DNA of 13,150 nucleotides from an uncultured Bacilli bacterium (GTDB lineage: Bacteria > Bacillota_I > Bacilli_A > RF39 > UBA660), in NCBI GenBank assembly GCA_949113215.1, contig CARZYU010000027.1:667-13816 (forward strand), given 5' to 3'. Made by a program: the position numbers and the translations under genes. Below, one piece after another: positions 1 through 6,438 of this stretch. Numbering within the stretch: the first letter of the stretch is position 1; every line of letters starts with the position of its first letter. Below the pieces are notes generated by a model that made no database searches, was not told where the DNA came from, and was given only the letters and a program-made list of their open reading frames with translations.

Positions 1-38
1 TTGTTTCAGAAGTTACGAAGTAAGAAACCAAAAATAAG

Positions 39-64
39 AGTCAATCTTGTGATTGACTTTTTTT
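39..64 (+). terminator. Rho-independent terminator of an upstream gene
   Basis: AGTCAATC (39-46) and GATTGACT (51-58) form a perfect 8-bp stem with a TTGT loop, followed by a run of T to 64. It faces rightward, so it should end a plus-strand gene that lies almost wholly outside the window. A plausible end of that gene is the TAA at 21-23 (frame 3, last residues VSEVTK), but too little is visible to identify it. Confidence 0.85.
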
Positions 65-78
65 GTGTGCAAAAGAAA

Positions 79-102
79 AACACTAAATCAGTGTTCTTTT
101 TT
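79..102 (-). terminator. Terminator overlapping the FemAB stop codon
   Basis: AACACT (79-84) and AGTGTT (90-95) pair around a 5-base loop. Read leftward, the stem ends in a T-rich run (complement of 71-80). Read rightward, it is followed by TTTTTT at 97-102, so it may work in both directions. The stop codon of the minus-strand FemAB gene (88-90) lies in the loop and at the first base of the arm. Confidence 0.7.
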
Positions 103-1344
103 ATAAGCAGTAGTATTCTTGTACAAACCAAATGTTAAACTATTGATGACAAGATTGAATTCTCCAATGTATTCTACACCTAAAGCATGGAATCCTAATT
201 TCATTTCATTTAAACCGGAGTATTTATTAGGAGTTTGAAATTCTCCTGTAATGGCATTGAGATTAAAGTATTTGTAATTTTCTTTGCTATATTTTTCCAT
301 AATATGCCACTTTAATAAGTAATTTGGATTCATATCTTTATAGAACGGATGGAATCCTTCAATGAGTAGATGGACAGCATGGTCGTATTTAATGATTGCT
401 GCTCCACCAATGATGATTCCCTCGGGATAATCTTTTAGGAGTCTCGTTGCTAAGACGAGATCCTTTTTGTAGGTATGCACTAATTTGTCGGATTCCATTT
501 TCAAATTGATGAGTTTTCTCATGTCGGTTCCTTTTACCTGATTGTTTTGCATGCTTATCGTCAATTTATCGTTTCTTGAAAACTCTTCTTCGTATAATTT
601 TTTGCTATTGACAACAAAGTTTTCGGTATTTAATTTGGCATAATAAACTTCAAATGACTGAGTAGCTTGGAAACTTTGTTGCATGGATTTATAGTATTCA
701 AGGGGTCTTGTGTGTTTGTTTTTAATGAGGGGATAGAGTAAATCGACATCGTTTTTTGGATCTTGAACGATTTCGACTCCACACTTAATGGCCTTTTGAA
801 TTTTATTTTTGGTTTGTTTTTCTAGATTTCGGTATAAACTATCTGGCTCTTCATCAAGTTTACTAATGGCTTCCCATCGAGCCTTTTCATCTTCAAAGAA
901 TTTTGTGGCTCCATTGTATTGAAACCCTGCAGCTTTTAGATTTTCAATGATAGTATTCCCTTGAGTATTTTGATTTAAAATAGTTCCCTTACGATCACGA
1001 AGAGAAAGAGAAATGTATGGATCTATCTTTAGGTAAAAATATCCTTGTTTTCCTAAATACTTCTTTAACTTTTCCGTAAACTCCAATACTTGATTTTTGT
1101 CTTCGTAGTGAAAGAGTGGTCCTCTTGGAATATAGCCATATTTTTGTCCCATGAAAGTATTTTTACAAAGCAGTAATGCGGACCCGATCAGTTGACCTAG
1201 GTCATTAATAACTCCTAAATATTGTACTTTCAATCCACTTTCAATCATTACGCGTCCATAAGCAGAGGATTGATAGTAATTGCGATAACGATGATTGCTT
1301 GCGTATTTATCAAATTCAACTTCATTTAATTCAATGATATGCAT
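88..1344 (-). CDS. FemAB/MurM-family peptidoglycan bridge aminoacyltransferase
   Basis: This family transfers amino acids from aminoacyl-tRNA to the stem-peptide side chain of lipid II, building the interpeptide bridge at the cytoplasmic face of the membrane. At 418 residues it has the usual length of FemA/FemX/MurM. Family landmarks are the N-terminal YYQSSAYGRVM segment, the PRGPLFHYED motif (about 69-78), a YLKIDPY segment, and a C-terminal GNAT-like half with GFHPFYKD and the FNLNAITGEF segment. A charged helical region at about 240-300 matches the position of the FemA coiled-coil arm. The start is backed by a strong GGAGGGG site (complement of 1349-1355). It is divergent from murD, which fits a shared cell-wall role. 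The family is clear; which amino acid it adds, and at which position, cannot be read from the sequence. Confidence 0.88.
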   Translation of the reverse strand: MHIIELNEVEFDKYASNHRYRNYYQSSAYGRVMIESGLKVQYLGVINDLGQLIGSALLLCKNTFMGQKYGYIPRGPLFHYEDKNQVLEFTEKLKKYLGKQGYFYLKIDPYISLSLRDRKGTILNQNTQGNTIIENLKAAGFQYNGATKFFEDEKARWEAISKLDEEPDSLYRNLEKQTKNKIQKAIKCGVEIVQDPKNDVDLLYPLIKNKHTRPLEYYKSMQQSFQATQSFEVYYAKLNTENFVVNSKKLYEEEFSRNDKLTISMQNNQVKGTDMRKLINLKMESDKLVHTYKKDLVLATRLLKDYPEGIIIGGAAIIKYDHAVHLLIEGFHPFYKDMNPNYLLKWHIMEKYSKENYKYFNLNAITGEFQTPNKYSGLNEMKLGFHALGVEYIGEFNLVINSLTFGLYKNTTAYKKEH

Positions 1345-1370
1345 ACTACCCCTCCATTCAAACTAACAAC

Positions 1371-1379
1371 ATTATAGCA
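1371..1379 (-). promoter_or_regulatory. Extended -10 promoter of the FemAB gene
   Basis: On the minus strand the sequence reads TGCTATAAT: a perfect -10 (complement of 1371-1376) with an extended-minus-10 TG. The region 17 bp upstream gives only TTTTTC, so the -35 is weak. It points away from the murD promoter in the same 112-bp gap. Confidence 0.65.
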
Positions 1380-1407
1380 CGGATGACTTCTTAGAAAAAG
1401 TAATAAT

Positions 1408-1438
1408 TTGGGTAGAAAGAGATATTTTATAGTATAAT
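1408..1438 (+). promoter_or_regulatory. murD-eno promoter
   Basis: A perfect TATAAT lies at 1433-1438, with a weak TTGGGT at 1408-1413 (19-bp spacing). Initiation about 7 bases after the -10 would fall near 1445, essentially at the murD ribosome binding site (1445-1448), so the leader would be extremely short. Confidence 0.6.
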
Positions 1439-1456
1439 TAAAATGAGGCGATGGAT

Positions 1457-2821
1457 ATGTTTGAAGGAAAGAAACTATTGATTTTAGGATTCGCTCGAAG
1501 CGGAAGAGATTCGGCAAAGCTTTTGATTGAAAGAAACAACGAAGTGGTAGTAAACGATATCAAGCCGCTTGAGAAGCATGATCAAACTTTGGTCACTGAA
1601 TTAAAGGAACTTGGGGTGAAATTTGTTTTAGGAGAATCTCCTGATGATCTTTTGGATTCTAGTTATGATTATTTGATGAAGAGCCCTGGTGTTCCCATTG
1701 ATCACCCCTATGTATTAAAAGCAAGAGAATTAGGGATTCCCGTTATCAATGAAGTGGAAATGGCCTGGCAACTTTTGCCTAAGGATATTACCATTGTTGG
1801 AATTACTGGAACAAATGGAAAAACGACGACAACTTCTTTGGTTTATGAATTGTTAAAGACAACGTACCCTACTTATTTGGCAGGAAACATTGGGTATCCT
1901 CTATCAGGATTTGTTGGGAAGATAAACTCTGGAGATGTCTTGGTGATGGAAGTCTCTTGCCAACAGTTAGAAAACTTAGAAACGTTTCATCCTCATATTG
2001 CTGTCATGACCAATTTGAGTGAAGCTCACATTGATTTCTTTCATTCCTATCAAGCCTATAAAGATGTAAAAACAAAATTATTTCAAAATCAAACAAGTGA
2101 TGATGTGGCAATTTTAAATATTGAGAATCATGATGTGATGGATCAGACGAAAGAACTTGAATCATGTTCTAGATATTTCTCTAGTCTTCATGAGATCAAT
2201 GGTTGTTATGTCAAAGAAAATGCAATTTATTATTACGATGAAAAGATCATTGATTGCAATAAGATCTTACTTCCTGGAAGACATAACTTAGAAAATTGTA
2301 TGGCAGCGATTATGGTTGCGAAAGAAATGAAGGTTTGTAACGAGGATATTATCAAAATTTTAACGACGTTTACGGGAGTGGAACATCGACTAGAGTTTGT
2401 GAAAGAGGTAGGCGGTGTTCGTTACTATAATGATACGGAAGCGACTAATATTAAATGTACGCAGATTGCACTATCCTCTTTTGACAATCCCACGGTTTTA
2501 TTTTTAGGAGGATTGGAGCGAGGACAAAATTTTGAAGAATTAACCCCTTATCTTTCTCATGTAAAAATGATTTTTGCCATTGGTGAATGCAGAGATCGAG
2601 TAAAGGAATTTGGAGAGAATCACAACATTCCCACATTTGTATTTGAACATTTAAAAGATGCTTTTCTTGATTGTACGACCAAAGTACAATCAGGAGATGT
2701 TGTATTGTTAAGTCCAGCGAGTGCTTCTTGGGATCAATACAAACAATGTGAAGACCGTGGAGAAGAATTTAAAAACTATGTAGTGGAGTTAGAAGAAAAG
2801 GAGAGGGAACATGAAAATTAA
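1457..2821 (+). CDS. murD: UDP-N-acetylmuramoyl-L-alanine--D-glutamate ligase MurD
   Basis: MurD is a cytoplasmic Mur ligase that adds D-glutamate to UDP-MurNAc-L-Ala using ATP. The protein (454 residues, typical) starts with a nucleotide-binding segment, LLILGFARSG. The ATP P-loop GTNGKT is at 118-123. Further Mur motifs are MEVSCQQLE with E165, the AHID motif with H191 and D193, a probable carbamylated lysine K205, EHRLE near 309-313, and SPASASWDQY at 419-428. The ATG at 1457 is preferred to the in-frame ATG at 1451 because GAGG (1445-1448) is 8 bases from 1457 but only 2 from 1451. The gene overlaps eno by 11 bases, so the two are cotranscribed. Oddity: the usual NDSKATN motif reads NDTEATN (325-331), with Glu where the family usually has Lys. 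Confidence 0.95.
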   Translation: MFEGKKLLILGFARSGRDSAKLLIERNNEVVVNDIKPLEKHDQTLVTELKELGVKFVLGESPDDLLDSSYDYLMKSPGVPIDHPYVLKARELGIPVINEVEMAWQLLPKDITIVGITGTNGKTTTTSLVYELLKTTYPTYLAGNIGYPLSGFVGKINSGDVLVMEVSCQQLENLETFHPHIAVMTNLSEAHIDFFHSYQAYKDVKTKLFQNQTSDDVAILNIENHDVMDQTKELESCSRYFSSLHEINGCYVKENAIYYYDEKIIDCNKILLPGRHNLENCMAAIMVAKEMKVCNEDIIKILTTFTGVEHRLEFVKEVGGVRYYNDTEATNIKCTQIALSSFDNPTVLFLGGLERGQNFEELTPYLSHVKMIFAIGECRDRVKEFGENHNIPTFVFEHLKDAFLDCTTKVQSGDVVLLSPASASWDQYKQCEDRGEEFKNYVVELEEKEREHEN

Positions 2822-4040
2822 AAATGTAATCGGAAGAGAAATTTTGGATTCCAGAGGAAATCCAACGGTTGAAGTGGATGTTATTTTGGAAAATGGAATT
2901 GTAGGTAGAGCCGCTGTGCCAAGTGGAGCATCGACTGGAGAAAGAGAAGCTTTGGAATTACGTGATGGTGGAGAACGTTATCTTGGAAAAGGTGTGCTGC
3001 AAGCAGTTCAAAATGTCAATACGATTTTAAGAGATGCGGTTGTTGGTATGGAGGTGGAAGATCAGAACGTGATCGATGAAAAGATGATCGAAGTAGATGG
3101 AACCGAAACCAAAAGCAAACTGGGAGCCAATGCCATTTTAGGTGTTTCTCTTGCTTGCTTGAAGGCTGCAGCCAACAATGCTGGAAAGCCTCTTTATGCT
3201 TACGTAGGAGAAGGAAAAAACTTACCAGTTCCTATGATGAACATTTTAAATGGTGGGGCACATGCCGATAATAAACTTGATTTTCAAGAGTTCATGATCA
3301 TACCACAAGCGGATACCCTCTGTGGTCGTGTTCGAATGGGTGCAGAAGTTTTTCACAATTTAAAAAAAGTATTGAATCAGAAAGGATACTCGACTGGTGT
3401 AGGTGACGAAGGAGGATTTGCTCCAGACTTAAAGAGCAACAAAGAAGGATTCGACCTTATTATGGAAGCAATTAAAGAAGCCGGATATGTTCCAGGGATC
3501 GATGTGAAATTAGCAATCGATGTCGCTGCCAGTGAGTTTTATCATGATGGAGTTTATGAATTGAAAGGAGAAGGAAGAAGTTTAACGACTGAGGAACTCA
3601 TTTCTTTCTATGAAGAATTAGTGGCAACGTATCCCATTATTTCCATTGAAGATCCCGTTGATGAAAACGATTGGGAAGGATTTGCTAAGCTTACAGAAAG
3701 AATTGGTGATAAGGTTCAATTAGTTGGAGATGATTTATTTGTTACCAATCGAAAGTGTTTACAAATGGGAATTGATCATCGTGCAGGCAATGCCATTCTT
3801 TTGAAAGTGAATCAAATTGGAACCTATACAGAAACACTTGCTACCATTGAACTAGCAAGAAAGCATGGCTATCGTACCATTATTTCTCATCGAAGTGGAG
3901 AAACCGAAGATACTACCATTGCCGATCTTGCGGTAGGACTTGACTTAGGACAAATTAAAACCGGATCTATGTCTAGAACCGATCGTATTTGTAAATACAA
4001 TCAACTTTTGAGAATTGAGGAAGAAGTCAATAGGCAATAA
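2811..4040 (+). CDS. eno: Enolase
   Basis: Enolase interconverts 2-phosphoglycerate and phosphoenolpyruvate in glycolysis and needs Mg2+. All key residues are present: H151 and E160 (GAHADNK, FQEF), E200 (GDEGGFAP), the metal ligands D237, E280 and D307, the catalytic K332 (LLKVNQIGT), H360 (SHRSGETED) and K383 (QIKTGS). The protein should therefore be active. It is 409 residues against about 430 in Bacillus subtilis because it stops soon after KYNQLLRIE and lacks the terminal tail. The start lies inside the end of murD. AAAGGAG at 2797-2803, within murD, is 7 bases before the ATG. No terminator or promoter separates the genes, so eno probably depends on the murD promoter and translational coupling. 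Confidence 0.97.
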   Translation: MKIKNVIGREILDSRGNPTVEVDVILENGIVGRAAVPSGASTGEREALELRDGGERYLGKGVLQAVQNVNTILRDAVVGMEVEDQNVIDEKMIEVDGTETKSKLGANAILGVSLACLKAAANNAGKPLYAYVGEGKNLPVPMMNILNGGAHADNKLDFQEFMIIPQADTLCGRVRMGAEVFHNLKKVLNQKGYSTGVGDEGGFAPDLKSNKEGFDLIMEAIKEAGYVPGIDVKLAIDVAASEFYHDGVYELKGEGRSLTTEELISFYEELVATYPIISIEDPVDENDWEGFAKLTERIGDKVQLVGDDLFVTNRKCLQMGIDHRAGNAILLKVNQIGTYTETLATIELARKHGYRTIISHRSGETEDTTIADLAVGLDLGQIKTGSMSRTDRICKYNQLLRIEEEVNRQ

Positions 4041-4051
4041 AAGGATTATAT

Positions 4052-4065
4052 GTTATCGTGATAAC
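4052..4065. repeat. 14-bp palindrome just upstream of lemA
   Basis: GTTATC and GATAAC are perfect 6-base arms around a central GT, ending one base before the lemA ribosome binding site (GAGGAG, 4066-4071). The 2-base loop is too short for a good RNA hairpin, so if it has a function it would more likely be a protein-binding site. No regulator can be named. Confidence 0.45.
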
Positions 4066-4077
4066 GAGGAGTGAAGT

Positions 4078-5163
4078 ATGAAAAAAATAGGAAGTATCAT
4101 TGTTTTAGTTTTCATTAATGTTGCTGTTGTTTTTGCAAGTGGTTACTTTGTCATCAAACCAGGGGTTGAGAAAGTACTAGAGGCATCTAAAATCCAGATA
4201 CTAACGGAAGATGAAATAGCGCAAAAGAAGGAAGAAGCACGAGAGAAGAGTGCTGAAAAGAAGCAAGAGATCAATGATAAATACGATAAGTTGATTCAAG
4301 AAGAAAAAGATCGAGTAGCAAAAGAAAAAGCCGCGATTAAAGAAAAGTACGATAAACAGATCGAAGAACTAGAAAATAGTCGTACGAAGCAAATGGGAGA
4401 AGATGGTTGGTTCGAAGAAAGTACTTCCATTAATCATAAAATTGGTGACTTGAAACATCAATCTGGTGTCGAGCAAATGAATGTTGCTTCAAGGGAATCT
4501 GATCTAGAAAGTGAAAAAAGAAAAGAAATCTCTGCTATTGAAATGGATGATTTCTTTGCTCGACCAGTCAGCAATAATAAACTAGAAAAGGGAAAATCTT
4601 TGGCCTTTGGAATTGCTATTATCTTAGTTGGTGCTATGATTATTATTTTGGATATTGCATACTTTGTCTCGAAATACAATAAGCTTGCAAAACTAAGAAA
4701 TCATGTCAATTCTTGTTGGGCGCAAATTGAAGTGATGTTAAAGAAACGTTACGATTTGATTCCAAACTTAGTGAATACTGTCAAAGGATATTCTTCGTAT
4801 GAGAAAGATACTTTAGAAGAAATCGTTTCCATCCGTGGGAAAGCGATGAAAGATCAAAACTTGAAAGAGCAAATGGATCATGAAAAACAGATGAGTCAAA
4901 AGATCAATCAATTATTTCTATTAAATGAAAATTATCCTAAGTTGATGGCAGATAAAAATTATTTGGCTTTAATGAATGAATTACGGATGGTGGAAACGGA
5001 TCTTGCGAATCGAAGAGATATTTATAACTCGAGTGCTACTCTTTATAAGAATGCAAGAGAAACGGTTCCGACGAATTTGATTGCCAACGTTTTCGCCTTT
5101 GAAGATTTACCATTTTATACGATTGAGGATAACGAACGACAAAATGTTAAAGTAGAACTTTAA
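4078..5163 (+). CDS. LemA-family membrane protein with N-terminal coiled coil
   Basis: The C-terminal part (about 197-361) is a recognisable LemA domain: YNKLAKLRNHVNSCWAQIEV, then KKRYDLIPNLVNTVKGY (223-239), and the closing segment with VPTNLIANVFAF and FYTIEDNERQNVKV. LemA proteins are helical membrane proteins of unclear function. Canonical ones are about 185 residues with one N-terminal transmembrane helix. Here a second helix (about 4-26) and a charged region (about 40-170) precede the usual helix (about 175-196). Residues 44-105 are rich in Lys and Glu and look like a coiled coil, with a near-repeat (DKYDK at 67, EKYDK at 89). By the positive-inside rule the coiled coil should lie outside and the LemA domain inside. 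GAGGAG at 4066-4071 supports the start. The gene is 37 bp after eno and ends at a terminator. Confidence 0.88.
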   Translation: MKKIGSIIVLVFINVAVVFASGYFVIKPGVEKVLEASKIQILTEDEIAQKKEEAREKSAEKKQEINDKYDKLIQEEKDRVAKEKAAIKEKYDKQIEELENSRTKQMGEDGWFEESTSINHKIGDLKHQSGVEQMNVASRESDLESEKRKEISAIEMDDFFARPVSNNKLEKGKSLAFGIAIILVGAMIIILDIAYFVSKYNKLAKLRNHVNSCWAQIEVMLKKRYDLIPNLVNTVKGYSSYEKDTLEEIVSIRGKAMKDQNLKEQMDHEKQMSQKINQLFLLNENYPKLMADKNYLALMNELRMVETDLANRRDIYNSSATLYKNARETVPTNLIANVFAFEDLPFYTIEDNERQNVKVEL

Positions 5164-5174
5164 AAGAATAAGTG

Positions 5175-5201
5175 AGGTGTGCTTGTTGGCACATCTTTTT
5201 T
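5175..5201 (+). terminator. Terminator after lemA
   Basis: AGGTGTGC (5175-5182) pairs with GCACATCT (5189-5196) with one G-U pair and a 6-base loop, followed by T to 5201. It begins 11 bases after the lemA stop and separates the murD-eno-lemA stretch from the next gene. Confidence 0.85.
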
Positions 5202-5238
5202 CTTACGACAAAAATCGCTTTCCTTTTTTTCTTATTTG

Positions 5239-5247
5239 TGATAGTAT
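5239..5247 (+). promoter_or_regulatory. Candidate extended -10 promoter for the kinase-like gene
   Basis: TGATAGTAT is a TG-extended -10 with no good -35 at the expected distance; an overlapping TATAAA lies at 5245-5250. It sits between the lemA terminator and the next gene, so a promoter is expected here. Confidence 0.45.
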
Positions 5248-5309
5248 AAAGTCTATTCCGAAACATAAAGTGAAATAGTATGGTACTATTTGCGAAGAGA
5301 AAGGGAATT

Positions 5310-6068
5310 ATGAAAACAATCGATAAATCAGTAATTGATTGCAGTAAACTAAAAAAAATAAATCTTCATCCTTTAGAATTAGAGGAGAGACGTGGGGCAG
5401 CTTGGTATCACGATGGTACGTCTTTTTATAAGTTTTGGGGAGATGACTACGATAGTTTCTCGAAACAAGAAATATTAGAAGCCTTGGATCAATCCGAAAA
5501 AGTTCCTTATTTTAATTATGGTACAGCTCTTATTGTAGATAAGATGCGTAGTGAAACCGTTGGATTTATTCAAGCTGAAATTGTGGATGGAATTGATTTT
5601 ACGCATTTTCATGGAGAAGAATTGAAGAGGTTTTGTTCTCAGGTATCAACTAGTCTAGAGAAATTTCATCAACAGGGATTTTTATTGTCTGATGTAGGAT
5701 TTCATAATTTTTTAGTATCAAAAGATCAGGTTCCTCATGTTGTCAATTTGGATTGTGCTTCTCATCCAGATATCTATTTGAGCTGTCGTTTTTCCGAACT
5801 GGTCTATCCTTATTTGGAAAAGAAAAGCTTTTCTTTTTCGTATAAGGAATTTACACCTACTCTAGATTTGTTTTGTTTTTATATTACGTATCTTTCGCAA
5901 GAATTTCCAGATGTTTTTACGATAAAAGATCGAAGAGTTTTGAGTTCGCACTTAGAACAACATTTTACAAAGCAAGGATTGGAAGAACTAGAAAATCTTC
6001 TTTTATCAAACCAAGTTCCAGATGGTTTATCGTATCCGCATAAGATTTTTAAGAAAACGAAAATTTAG
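5310..6068 (+). CDS. Atypical protein-kinase-fold protein
   Basis: No named gene is recognised. The 252-residue protein has a kinase-like order of motifs. YHDGTSFYKFW contains a candidate strand-3 lysine (K41). The segment with LEKFHQQGFLLSD and VGFHNFLV resembles a catalytic loop, with D128 and N133 five residues apart as in HRDLKPEN kinases. VVNLDCAS carries D148 at the place of the DFG aspartate. The glycine-rich loop is not obvious, and the His of HRD is replaced by Ser. It has no signal peptide or membrane segment, so it should be cytoplasmic. An in-frame ATG at 5280 would add 10 residues, but AAAGGG at 5300-5305 favours 5310. It could be a divergent small-molecule kinase or a pseudokinase; the substrate is unknown. 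Confidence 0.6.
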   Translation: MKTIDKSVIDCSKLKKINLHPLELEERRGAAWYHDGTSFYKFWGDDYDSFSKQEILEALDQSEKVPYFNYGTALIVDKMRSETVGFIQAEIVDGIDFTHFHGEELKRFCSQVSTSLEKFHQQGFLLSDVGFHNFLVSKDQVPHVVNLDCASHPDIYLSCRFSELVYPYLEKKSFSFSYKEFTPTLDLFCFYITYLSQEFPDVFTIKDRRVLSSHLEQHFTKQGLEELENLLLSNQVPDGLSYPHKIFKKTKI

Positions 6069-6069
6069 G

Positions 6070-6093
6070 GAACAGATTGAATTTTCTCTGTTC
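6070..6093 (+). terminator. Weak hairpin after the kinase-like gene
   Basis: GAACAGA (6070-6076) and TCTGTTC (6087-6093) form a 7-bp stem with a 10-base loop directly after the stop codon. Only a poor T run follows (TTGTG), so termination may be partial. The loop holds the -35 of the secG promoter. Confidence 0.4.
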
Positions 6094-6105
6094 TTGTGAT
6101 AAAAT
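6077..6105 (+). promoter_or_regulatory. secG promoter
   Basis: TTGAAT (6077-6082) and TAAAAT (6100-6105) are separated by 17 bp, and the -10 is preceded by an extended TG (6097-6098). This is one of the two best-formed promoters in the window. Initiation near 6112 would leave a leader of about 23 bases before secG. Confidence 0.75.
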
Positions 6106-6134
6106 ACTAGTAATTGTGAATGGAGGTTGTCAAA

Positions 6135-6350
6135 ATGGAAGTTGTACTACTTATTATATCCATTTTATTAATTGCCCTTGCTTTGTTACAAAGTGCGAAG
6201 GCGGATGGAGCATCACAAATCATCAGTGGTGGAAACTCTGATTTGTTTAGTCAGAGAAAAGAAAGAGGATCTGAATTAGTCATTACTCGTATTACTTGGG
6301 TATTAGGAATTGCCTTTTTCGTTATTTGTTTAATCATGTCTTTTCTATAA
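6135..6350 (+). CDS. secG: Preprotein translocase subunit SecG
   Basis: SecG is the small accessory subunit of the SecYEG channel that exports proteins across the cytoplasmic membrane. The 71-residue protein has two hydrophobic helices (about 2-19 and 51-70) separated by a polar loop, with the family pattern LLQSAKADGASQIISGGNSD and the Arg/Lys-rich QRKERGSE stretch. The start is placed at the ATG at 6135, because GGAGG (6122-6126) lies 8 bases before it; the in-frame ATG at 6120 overlaps that site. secG next to rnr, smpB and ssrA is a common Bacillota arrangement. A strong terminator follows directly, so secG is probably a single-gene transcript. Confidence 0.93.
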   Translation: MEVVLLIISILLIALALLQSAKADGASQIISGGNSDLFSQRKERGSELVITRITWVLGIAFFVICLIMSFL

Positions 6351-6372
6351 AGCTTCGAAAGAAGCTTTTTTT
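6349..6372 (+). terminator. Strong terminator after secG
   Basis: AAAGCTTC (6349-6356) and GAAGCTTT (6361-6368) form a perfect 8-bp stem capped by a GAAA tetraloop, followed by T to 6372. It begins at the secG stop codon and insulates rnr from secG. Confidence 0.93.
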
Positions 6373-6397
6373 GTGCCTTTCTCTTAAGGGAAAAGAA

Positions 6398-6406
6398 TGA
6401 TACAAT
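6398..6406 (+). promoter_or_regulatory. Extended -10 promoter of the rnr-capA-smpB operon
   Basis: TGATACAAT is a TG-extended -10 about 33 bases before the rnr start and just after the secG terminator. No convincing -35 is visible at 16-18 bp. Confidence 0.6.
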
Positions 6407-6438
6407 AGATAATAGGAATACTAAGTGAAGGTGAAACG

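Noticed and set aside
1326..1517. Minus-strand 63-residue frame across the FemAB/murD gap
   Set aside because: It overlaps both promoters and the start of both real genes.
3301..3330. Internal lesion in enolase near the TLCGRVRMG segment
   Set aside because: The frame is continuous and all metal and catalytic residues on both sides are in place.
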